Assembly (NCBI GenBank): GCA_964057225.1
Contig: OZ059899.1
Span: 17,926,501 to 17,990,500 of the forward strand
Reading direction: 5' to 3'
Source of the DNA: Auanema rhodensis
Lineage: Eukaryota > Nematoda > Chromadorea > Rhabditida > Rhabditidae
DNA: 64,000 bases
How positions within the stretch are numbered: position 1 is the first letter of the stretch; the number at the start of each line of letters is the position of its first letter. A program made the position numbers and the translations under genes. Shown here one piece after another: positions 52,956 to 63,513 of this stretch. Under the pieces are notes generated by a model, which saw nothing but the letters and a program-made list of their open reading frames with translations, was not told the origin of the DNA and made no database searches.

Positions 52956-55900
52956 CGTACACGTGATGTGCACTTGGTATGTAACTCGCTTCACGTGAAA
53001 GATAAAGAGATGCGGTTTCTAAAATTAGATTCCCCATGTCCATATTAGTCTAAAAACAATTTTTTACTGATATTAGTGCATGGTAACCATGATTTTGAAA
53101 TTTACGTGAACTTTAATTTATGCTAATTAAATGTACACGTGGTGTGCACTCGGTATGTAACTCGCTTCACGTGAAAGATAAAGAGATGCGGTTTTCAAAA
53201 TTAGATTCCCCATGTCCATATTAGTCTAAAAACAAATTTTTATTGATATTGGTGCATGGTAACCATGATTTTGAAATTTACGTGAACTTTAATTTATGCT
53301 AATTAAACGTACACGTGGTGTGCACTCGGTATGTAACTCGCTTCACGTGAAAGATAAAGAGATGCGGTTTTCAAAATTAGATTCCCCATGTCCATATTAG
53401 TCTAAAAACAAATTTTTTTTGATATTGGTGTATGGTAACCATGATTTTGAAATTTACGTGAACTTTAATTTATGCTAATTAAATGTACACGTGGTGTGCA
53501 CTCGGTATGTAACTCGCTTCACGTGAAAGATAAAGAGATGCGGTTTTCAAAATTAGATTCCCCATGTCCATATTAGTCTAAAAACAAATTTTTATTGATA
53601 TTGGTGCATGGTAACCATGACTTTGAATTTTACGTGAACTTTAATTTATGCTAATTAAACGTACACGTGGTGTGCACTCGGTATGTAACTCGCTTCACGT
53701 GAAAGATAAAGAGATGCGGTTTTCAAAATTAGATTCCCCATGTCCATATTAGTCTAAAAACAAATTTTTATTGATATTGGTGCATGGTAACCATGACTTT
53801 GAAATTTACGTGAACTTTAATTTATGCTACATAAATGTACACGTGATGTGCACTTGGTATGTAACTCGCTTCACGTGAAAGATAAAAAGATGCGGTTTTT
53901 AAAATTAGATTCCCCATGTCCATATTAGTCTAAAAACAATTTTTTACTGATATTGGTGCATGGTAACCATGACTTTGAAATTTACGTGAACTTTAATTTA
54001 TGCTAATTAAACGTACACGTGGTGTGCACTCGGTATGTAACTCGCTTCACGTGTAAGATAAAGAGATGCGATTTTCAAAATTAGATTCCCCACGTCCATA
54101 TTAGTCTAAAAACAAATTTTTATTGATATTGGTGCATGGTAACCATGACTTTGAAATTTACGTGAACTTTAATTTATGCTAATTAAACGTACACGTGGTG
54201 TGCACTCGGTATGTAACTCGCTTCACGTGTAAGATAAAGAGATGCGGTTTTCAAAATTAGATTCCCCATGTCCATATTAGTCTAAAAACAAATTTTTATT
54301 GATATTGGTGCATGGTAACCATGACTTTGAAATTTACGTGAACTTTAATTTATGCTAATTAAACGTACACGTGGTGTGCATTCGGTATGTAACTCGCTTC
54401 ACGTGTAAGATAAAGAGATGCGGTTTTCAAAATTAGATTCCCCATGTCCATATTAGTCTAAAAACAAATTTTTATTGATATTGGTGCATGGTAACCATGA
54501 CTTTGAAATTTACGTGAACTTTAATTTATGCTAATTAAACGTACACGTGGTGTGCACTCGGTATGTAACTCGCTTCACGTGTAAGATAAAGAGATGCGGT
54601 TTTCAAAATTAGATTCCCCATGTCCATATTAGTCTAAAAACAAATTTTTATTGATATTGGTGCATGGTAACCATGATTTTGAAATTTACGTGAACTTTAA
54701 TTCATGCTAATTAAATGTACACGTGGTGTGCACTCGGTATGTAACTCGCTTCACGTGAAAGATAAAGAGATGCAGTTATCAAAATTAGATTCCCCATGTC
54801 CATATTAGTCTAAAAACAAATTTTTATTGATATTGGTGCATGGTAACCATGATTTTGAAATTTACGTGAACTTTAATTCATGCTAATTAAATGTACACGT
54901 GGTGTGCACTCGGTATGTAACTCGCTTCACGTGAAATATAAAGAGATGCAGTTATCAAAATTAGATTCCCCATGTCCATATTAGTCTAAAAACAAATTTT
55001 TATTGATATTGGTGCATGGTAACCATGATTTTGAAATTTACGTGAACTTTAATTCATGCTAATTAAACGTACACGTGATGTGCACTTGGTATGTAACTCG
55101 CTTCACGTGAAAGATAAAGAGATGCGGTTTCTAAAATTAGATTCCCCATGTCCATATTAGTCTAAAAACAATTTTTTACTGATATTGGTGCATGGTAACC
55201 ATGATTTTGAAATTTACGTGAACTTTAATTTATGCTAATTAAATGTACACGTGGTGTGCACTCGGTATGTAACTCGCTTCACGTGAAAGATAAAGAGATG
55301 CGGTTTTCAAAATTAGATTCCCCATGTCCATATTAGTCTAAAAACAAATTTTTATTGATATTGGTGCATGGTAACCATGATTTTGAAATTTACGTGAACT
55401 TTAATTTATGCTAATTAAACGTACACGTGGTGTGCACTCGGTATGTAACTCGCTTCACGTGAAAGATAAAGAGATGCGGTTTTCAAAATTAGATTCCCCA
55501 TGTCCATATTAGTCTAAAAACAAATTTTTTTTGATATTGGTGTATGGTAACCATGATTTTGAAATTTACGTGAACTTTAATTTATGCTAATTAAATGTAC
55601 ACGTGGTGTGCACTCGGTATGTAACTCGCTTCACGTGAAAGATAAAGAGATGCGGTTTTCAAAATTAGATTCCCCATGTCCATATTAGTCTAAAAACAAA
55701 TTTTTATTGATATTGGTGCATGGTAACCATGACTTTGAATTTTACGTGAACTTTAATTTATGCTAATTAAACGTACACGTGGTGTGCACTCGGTATGTAA
55801 CTCGCTTCACGTGAAAGATAAAGAGATGCGGTTTTCAAAATTAGATTCCCCATGTCCATATTAGTCTAAAAACAAATTTTTATTGATATTGGTGCATGGT

Positions 55901-57003
55901 AACCATGACTTTGAAATTTACGTGAACTTTAATTTATGCTACATAAATGTACACGTGATGTGCACTTGGTATGTAACTCGCTTCACGTGAAAGATAAAAA
56001 GATGCGGTTTTTAAAATTAGATTCCCCATGTCCATATTAGTCTAAAAACAATTTTTTACTGATATTGGTGCATGGTAACCATGACTTTGAAATTTACGTG
56101 AACTTTAATTTATGCTAATTAAACGTACACGTGGTGTGCACTCGGTATGTAACTCGCTTCACGTGTAAGATAAAGAGATGCGATTTTCAAAATTAGATTC
56201 CCCACGTCCATATTAGTCTAAAAACAAATTTTTATTGATATTGGTGCATGGTAACCATGACTTTGAAATTTACGTGAACTTTAATTTATGCTAATTAAAC
56301 GTACACGTGGTGTGCACTCGGTATGTAACTCGCTTCACGTGTAAGATAAAGAGATGCGGTTTTCAAAATTAGATTCCCCATGTCCATATTAGTCTAAAAA
56401 CAAATTTTTATTGATATTGGTGCATGGTAACCATGACTTTGAAATTTACGTGAACTTTAATTTATGCTAATTAAACGTACACGTGGTGTGCATTCGGTAT
56501 GTAACTCGCTTCACGTGTAAGATAAAGAGATGCGGTTTTCAAAATTAGATTCCCCATGTCCATATTAGTCTAAAAACAAATTTTTATTGATATTGGTGCA
56601 TGGTAACCATGACTTTGAAATTTACGTGAACTTTAATTTATGCTAATTAAACGTACACGTGGTGTGCACTCGGTATGTAACTCGCTTCACGTGTAAGATA
56701 AAGAGATGCGGTTTTCAAAATTAGATTCCCCATGTCCATATTAGTCTAAAAACAAATTTTTATTGATATTGGTGCATGGTAACCATGATTTTGAAATTTA
56801 CGTGAACTTTAATTCATGCTAATTAAATGTACACGTGGTGTGCACTCGGTATGTAACTCGCTTCACGTGAAAGATAAAGAGATGCAGTTATCAAAATTAG
56901 ATTCCCCATGTCCATATTAGTCTAAAAACAAATTTTTATTGATATTGGTGCATGGTAACCATGATTTTGAAATTTACGTGAACTTTAATTCATGCTAATT
57001 AAA
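52956..57003 (+). repeat. Tandem twelve-monomer HOR (12 + 11 monomers)
   Basis: Copy 1 is 52956-55067 and copy 2 is 55068-57003, one monomer short. GCGATTTTC recurs at 54071 and 56183, and TTTATGCTAC at 53825 and 55937, both 2112 bp apart. Each copy ends in monomers with GCAGTTATC and TTAATTCATGC. GAAATATAAAG near 54931 is private to the monomer missing from copy 2. Confidence 0.9.
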
Positions 57004-58763
57004 TGTACACGTGGTGTGCACTCGGTATGTAACTCGCTTCACGTGAAAGATAAGGAGATGCGGTTTTCACAATTAGATTCCCCATGTCCATATTAGTCTA
57101 AAAACAAATTTTTATTGATATTGGTGCATGGTAACCATGACTTTGAAATTTACGTGAACTTTAATTTATGCTAATTAAACGTACACGTGGTGTGCACTCG
57201 GTATGTAACTCGCTTCACGTGTAAGATAAAGAGATGCGGTTTTCAAAATTTGATTCCCCATGTCCATATTAGTCTAAAAACAAATTTTTATTGATATTGG
57301 TGCATGGAAACCATGACTTTGAAATTTACGTGAACTTTAATTTATGCTAATTAAATGTACACGTGATGTGCACTTGGTATGTAACTCGCTTCACGTGAAA
57401 GATAAAGAGATGCGGTTTTCAAAATTAGATTCCCCATGTCCATATTAGTCTAAAAACAAATTTTTATTGATATTGGTGCATGGTAACCATGACTTTGAAA
57501 TTTACGTGAACTTCAATTTATGCTAATTAAACGTACACGTGATGTGCACTTGGTATGTAACTCGCTTCACGTGAAAGATGAAGAGATGCGGTTTTCAAAA
57601 TTAGATTCCCCATGTCCATATTAGTCTAAAAACAAATTTTTATTGATATTGGTGTATGGTAACCATGACTTTGAAATTTACGTGAACTTTAATTTATGCT
57701 AATTAAATGTACACGTGGTGTGCACTCGGTATGTAACTCGCTTCACGTGAAAGATAAAGAGATGCGGTTTTCAAAATTAGATTTCCCATGTCCATATTAG
57801 TCTAAAAACAAATTTTTATTGATATTGGTGCATGGTAACCATGACTTTGAAATTTACGTGAACTTTAATCTATGCTACATAAATGTACACGTGATGTGCA
57901 CTTGGTATGTAACTCGCTTCACGTGAAAGATAAAAAGATGCGGTTTTTAAAATTAGATTCCCCATGTCCATATTAGTCTAAAAACAAATTTTTATTGATA
58001 TTGGTGCATGGTAACCATGACTTTGAAATTTACGTGAACTTCAATTTATGCTAATTAAACGTACACGTGATGTGCACTTGGTATGTAACTCGCTTCACGT
58101 GAAAGATGAAGAGATGCGGTTTTCAAAATTAGATTCCCCATGTCCATATTAGTCTAAAAACAATTTTTTACTGATATTGGTGCATGGTAACCATGATTTT
58201 GAAATTTACGTGAACTTTAATTTATGCTAATTAAACGTACACGTGATGTGCACTTGGTATGTAACTCGCTTCACGTGAAAGATAAAGAGATGCGGTTTCT
58301 AAAATTAGATTCCCCATGTCCATATTAGTCTAAAAACAATTTTTTACTGATATTGGTGCATGGTAACCATGATTTTGAAATTTACGTGAACTTTAATTTA
58401 TGCTAATTAAACGTACACGTGGTGTGCACTCGGTATGTAACTCGCTTCACGTGAAAGATAAAGAGATGCGGTTTTCAAAATTAGATTCCCCATGTCCATA
58501 TTAGTCTAAAAACAAATTTTTATTGATATTGGTGCATGGTAACCATGATTTTGAAATTTACGTGAACTTTAATTTATGCTAATTAAACGTACACGTGGTG
58601 TGCACTCGGTATGTAACTCGCTTCACGTGAAAGATAAAGAGATGCGGTTTTCAAAATTAGATTCCCCATGTCCATATTAGTCTAAAAACAAATTTTTTTT
58701 GATATTGGTGTATGGTAACCATGATTTTGAAATTTACGTGAACTTTAATTTATGCTAATTAAA
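57004..58763 (+). repeat. Ten-monomer duplicated block, copy 2
   Basis: This is the partner of 51196-52955. Together with the intervening 12-mer and 11-mer, the arrangement is block-HOR-HOR-block, which fits duplication of a 33-monomer (5808 bp) segment. Private changes include AAATTTGATTCC near 57250 and AGATTTCCC at 57781. Confidence 0.88.
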
Positions 58764-61227
58764 TGTACACGTGGTGTGCACTTGGTATGTAACTCGCTTC
58801 ACGTGAAAGATAAAGAGATGCGGTTTTCAAAATTAGATTCCCCATGTCCATATTAGTCTAAAAACAAATTTTTATTGATATTGGTGCATGGTAACCATGA
58901 CTTTGAATTTTACGTGAACTTTAATTTATGCTAATTAAACGTACACGTGGTATGCACTCGGTATGTAACTCGCTTCACGTGAAAGATAAAGAGATGCGGT
59001 TTTCAAAATTAGATTCCCCATGTCCATATTAGTCTAAAAACAAATTTTTATTGATATTGGTGCATGGTAACCATGACTTTGAAATTTACGTGAACTTTAA
59101 TTTATGCTAATTAAACGTACACGTGATGTGCACTTGGTATGTAACTCGCTTCACGTGAAAGATGAAGAGATGCGGTTTTCAAAATTAGATTCCCCATGTC
59201 CATATTAGTCTAAAAACAAATTTTTATTGATATTGGTGTATGGTAACCATGACTTTGAAATTTACGTGAACTTTAATTTATGCTAATTAAATGTACACGT
59301 GGTGTGCACTCGGTATGTAACTCGCTTCACGTGAAAGATAAAGAGATGCGGTTTTCAAAATTAGATTCCCCATGTCCATATTAGTCTAAAAACAAATTTT
59401 TATTGATATTGGTGCATGGTAACCATGACTTTGAAATTTACGTGAACTTTAATCTATGCTACATAAATGTACACGTGATGTGCACTTGGTATGTAACTCG
59501 CTTCACGTGAAAGATAAAAAGATGCGGTTTTTAAAATTAGATTCCCCATGTCCATATTAGTCTAAAAACAAATTTTTATTGATATTGGTGCATGGTAACC
59601 ATGACTTTGAAATTTACGTGAACTTTAATTTATGCTAATTAAACGTACACGTGATGTGCACTTGGTATGTAACTCGCTTCACGTGAAAGATGAAGAGATG
59701 CGGTTTTCAAAATTAGATTCCCCATGTCCATATTAGTCTAAAAACAATTTTTTACTGATATTGGTGCATGGTAACCATGATTTTGAAATTTACGTGAACT
59801 TTAATTTATGCTAATTAAACGTACACGTGGTGTGCACTCGGTATGTAACCCGCTTCACGTGAAAGATAAAGAGATGCGGTTTTCAAAATTAGATTCCCCA
59901 TGTCCATATTAGTCTAAAAACAAATTTTTATTGATATTGGTGCATGGTAACCATGATTTTGAAATTTACGTGAACTTTAATTTATGCTAATTAAACGTAC
60001 ACGTGGTGTGCACTCGGTATGTAACTCGCTTCACGTGAAAGATAAAGAGATGCGGTTTTCAAAATTAGATTCCCCATGTCCATATTAGTCTAAAAACAAA
60101 TTTTTTTTGATATTGGTGTATGGTAACCATGATTTTGAAATTTACGTGAACTTTAATTTATGCTAATTAAATGTACACGTGGTGTGCACTCGGTATGTAA
60201 CTCGCTTCACGTAAAAGATAAAGAGATGCGGTTTTCAAAATTAGATTCCCCATGTCCATATTAGTCTAAAAACAAATTTTTATTGATATTGGTGCATGGT
60301 AACCATGACTTTGAATTTTACGTGAACTTTAATTTATGCTAATTAAACGTACACGTGGTGTGCACTCGGTATGTAACTCGCTTCACGTGAAAGATAAAGA
60401 GATGCGGTTTTCAAAATTAGATTCCCCATGTCCATATTAGTCTAAAAACAAATTTTTATTGATATTGGTGCATGGTAACCATGACTTTGAAATTTACGTG
60501 AACTTCAATTTATGCTAATTAAACGTACACGTGATGTGCACTTGGTATGTAACTCGCTTCACGTGAAAGATGAAGAGATGCGGTTTTCAAAATTAGATTC
60601 CCCATGTCCATATTAGTCTAAAAACAAATTTTTATTGATATTGGTGTATGGTAACCATGACTTTGAAATTTACGTGAACTTTAATTTATGCTAATTAAAT
60701 GTACACGTGGTGTGCACTCGGTATGTAACTCGTTTCACGTGAAAGATAAAGAGATGCGGTTTTCAAAATTAGATTCCCCATGTCCATATTAGTCTAAAAA
60801 CAAATTTTTATTGATATTGGTGCATGGTAACCATGACTTTGAAATTTACGTGAACTTTAATCTATGCTACATAAATGTACACGTGATGTGCACTTGGTAT
60901 GTAACTCGCTTCACGTGAAAGATAAAAAGATGCGGTTTTTAAAATTAGATTCCCCATGTCCATATTAGTCTAAAAACAAATTTTTATTGATATTGGTGCA
61001 TGGTAACCATGACTTTGAAATTTACGTGAACTTCAATTTATGCTAATTAAACGTACACGTGATGTGCACTTGGTATGTAACTCGCTTCACGTGAAAGATG
61101 AAGAGATGCGGTTTTCAAAATTAGATTCCCCATGTCCATATTAGTCTAAAAACAATTTTTTACTGATATTGGTGCATGGTAACCATGATTTTGAAATTTA
61201 CGTGAACTTTAATTTATGCTAATTAAA
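58412..61227 (+). repeat. Tandem eight-monomer HOR, two copies of 1408 bp, abutting the inversion
   Basis: Copy 1 is 58412-59819 and copy 2 59820-61227. TCTATGCTAC at 59457 and 60865 and GATGAAG/GTGTATGG monomers at 59116 and 60524 are 1408 bp apart. Singletons include GTATGCAC (about 58951), AACCCGC (about 59849), CACGTAAAAG (about 60210) and CTCGTTTC (about 60732). The second copy ends 13 bp before the orientation switch. Confidence 0.88.
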
Positions 61228-61305
61228 CGTACACGTGATGGAAAACCGCATCTCTTTATCTTTCACGTGAAGCGAGTTACATACCGAGTGCACACCATGT
61301 GTACA
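61228..61305. other. Orientation-switch junction (inverted-repeat breakpoint with about 52-nt loop)
   Basis: The last forward monomer starts at 61228 and is cut after 13 bases (…CACGTGATG, ending 61240). The next base begins reverse-complement monomer sequence at about monomer position 65 (GAAAACCGC…). Reverse positions 13 to 1 lie at 61293-61305, so the two arms can pair across a loop of 61241-61292. Only 1-2 bases of overlap (G or TG) are shared at the joint, which resembles end joining or template switching rather than homologous exchange. The adjoining inverted monomer (61306-61481) differs from the last complete forward monomer (61052-61227) at many sites, including monomer positions 1, 11, 20 and 49, so this is not a simple read fold-back of one molecule. 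The cut falls 13 bp after the second copy of an 8-monomer repeat ends. Confidence 0.93.
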
Positions 61306-61929
61306 TTTAATTAGCATAAATTAAAGTTCAAGTAAATTTAAAAATCATGGTTACCATGCACCAATATCAGTAAAAAACTGTTTTTAGACTAATATGGACA
61401 TGGGGAATCTAATTTTGGAAACCGCATCTCTTTTTCTTTCACGTGAAGCGAGATACATACCGAGTGCACACCACGTGTACATTTATGTAGCATAAAATAA
61501 AGTTCACGTAAATTTCGAAGTCATGGTTACCATGCACCAATATCGATAAAAATTTGTTTTCAGACTAATATGGACATGGGGAATCTAATTGGGAAAACCT
61601 CATCTCTTTATCTTTCACGTGAAGCGAATTACATACCAAGTGCACATCACTTGTACATTTAATTAGCATAAATTAAAGTTCACGTAAATTTCAAAGTTAT
61701 GGTTACCATGCACCAATATCAATAAAAATTTGTTTTAAGACTAATATGGACATGGGGAATCTAATTTTGAAAACCGCATCTCTTTATCTTTCACGTGAAG
61801 CAAGTTACATACCAAGTGCACATCACGTGTACATTTAATTAGCATAAATTAAAGTTCGCGTAAATTTCAAAGTCATGGTTACCATGCACCAATATCAATA
61901 AAAATTTGTTTTAAGACTAATATGGACAT

Positions 61930-62416
61930 GGGGAATCTAATTTTGAAAACCGCATCTCTTTATCTTTCACGTGAAGCAAGTTACATACCAAGTGCACATC
62001 ACGTGTACATTTAATTAGCATAAATTAAAGTTCACGTAAATTTCAAAGTCATGGTTACCATGAACCAATATCAATAAAAATTTGTTTTTAGACTAATATG
62101 GACATGGGGAATCTAATGTTGAAAACCGCATCTCTTTATCTTTCACGTGAAGCGAGTTACATACCAAGTGCACACCGCGTGTACATTTAATTAGCATAAA
62201 TTGAAGTTCACGTAAATTTCAAAGTCATGGTTACCATGCACCAATATCAATAAAAATTTGTTTTTAGACTAATATGGACATGGGGAATCTAATTGTGAAA
62301 ACCGCATCTCCTTATCTTTCACGTGAAGCGAGTTACATACCAAGTGCACATCACTTGTACATTTAATTAGCATAAATTAAAGTTCACGTAAAATTCAAAG
62401 TCATGGTTACCATGCA
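61930..62416 (-). repeat. Inverted-block 9-mer repeat, first part (partner at 63514-64000)
   Basis: Markers in the inverted block recur 1584 bp (9 x 176) apart: CACCGCGTGTAC (62176 and 63760) and AATTGTGAAAACC with CATCTCCTTATC (62295 and 63879). A third copy of the latter monomer lies at 63175. The inverted arm therefore has its own HOR organisation. Confidence 0.8.
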
Positions 62417-63513
62417 CCAATATCAATAAAAATTTGTTTTTAGACTAATATGGACATGGGGAATCTAATTTTGAAAACCGCATCTTTTTATCTTTCACGT
62501 GAAGCGAGTTACATACCGAGTGCACACCATGTGTACATTTAATTAGCATAAATTAAAGTTCACGTAAATTTCAAAATCATGGTTACCATGCACCAATATC
62601 AGTAAAAAACTGTTTTTAGACTAATATGGACATGGGGAATCTAATTTTAAAAACCGCATCTCTTTATCTTTCACGTGAAGCGAGTTACATACCAAGTGCA
62701 CATCACGTGTACATTTAATTAGCATAAATTAAAGTTCACGTAAATTTCAAAGTCATGGTTACCATGCATCAATATCAGTAAAAAATTGTTTTCAGACTAA
62801 TATGGACATGGGGAATCTAATTTTAAAAACCGCATCTCTTTATCTTTCACGTGAAGCGAGTTACATACGGAGTGCACACCACGTGTACATTTAATTAGCA
62901 TAAATTAAAGTTCACGTAAATTTCAAAATCATGGTTACCATGCACCAATATCAGTAAAAAACTGTTTTTAGACTAATATGGACATGGGGAATCTAATTTT
63001 GGAAACCGCATCTCTTTATCTTTCACGTGAAGCGAGTTACATACCAAGTGCACATCACGTGTACATTTAATTAGCATAAATTAAAGTTCACGTAGATTTC
63101 AAAGTCATGGTTACCATGCACCAATATCAATAAAAATTTGTTTTTAGACTAATATGGACATGGGGAATCTAATTGTGAAAACCGCATCTCCTTATCTTTC
63201 ACGTGAAGCGAGTTACATACCAAGTGCACATCACTTGTACATTTAATTAGCATAAATTAAAGTTCACGTAAATTTCAAAGTCATGGTTACCATGCACCAA
63301 TATCAGTAAAAAATTGTTTTCAGACTAATATGGACATGGGGAATCTAATTTTAAAAACCGCATCTCTTTATCTTTCACGTGAAGCGAGTTACATACCGAG
63401 TGCACACCACGTGTACATTTAATTAGCATAAATTAAAGTTCACGTAAATTTCAAAGTCATGGTTACCATGCATCAATATCAATAAAAATTTGTTTTTAGA
63501 CTAATATGGACAT

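Larger units (their letters stand above)
1..61240 (+). repeat. Satellite array, 176-bp monomer, forward orientation (347 complete monomers)
   Basis: This is an uninterrupted head-to-tail tandem array. Successive copies of the motif YGTACACGTG start at 4, 180, 356, 539, 715 and so on, up to 61228. The spacing is always 176 bp except for two insertion classes: eight 7-bp and four 24-bp insertions. The total from 4 to 61228 (61224 bp) equals 347 x 176 + 56 + 96 exactly, so no other net indel exists. Copies differ by scattered substitutions that recur in blocks. There is no unique sequence, transposon or gene inside. 176 modulo 3 is 2, so any stop codon in a monomer rotates through all frames within three copies, and no long reading frame can persist. 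Established knowledge: monomers of about 170-180 bp in megabase arrays are common at plant and animal centromeres. That this array is centromeric is inference; it could also be a knob or subtelomeric satellite. I do not recognise the family. Confidence 0.98.

Noticed and set aside
61200-61310. Sequencing fold-back (missed hairpin adapter) artefact
   Set aside because: Facing monomers differ at many sites and the inverted block carries private variants, so the arms are not copies of one molecule. An assembly mis-join remains possible and needs read support.
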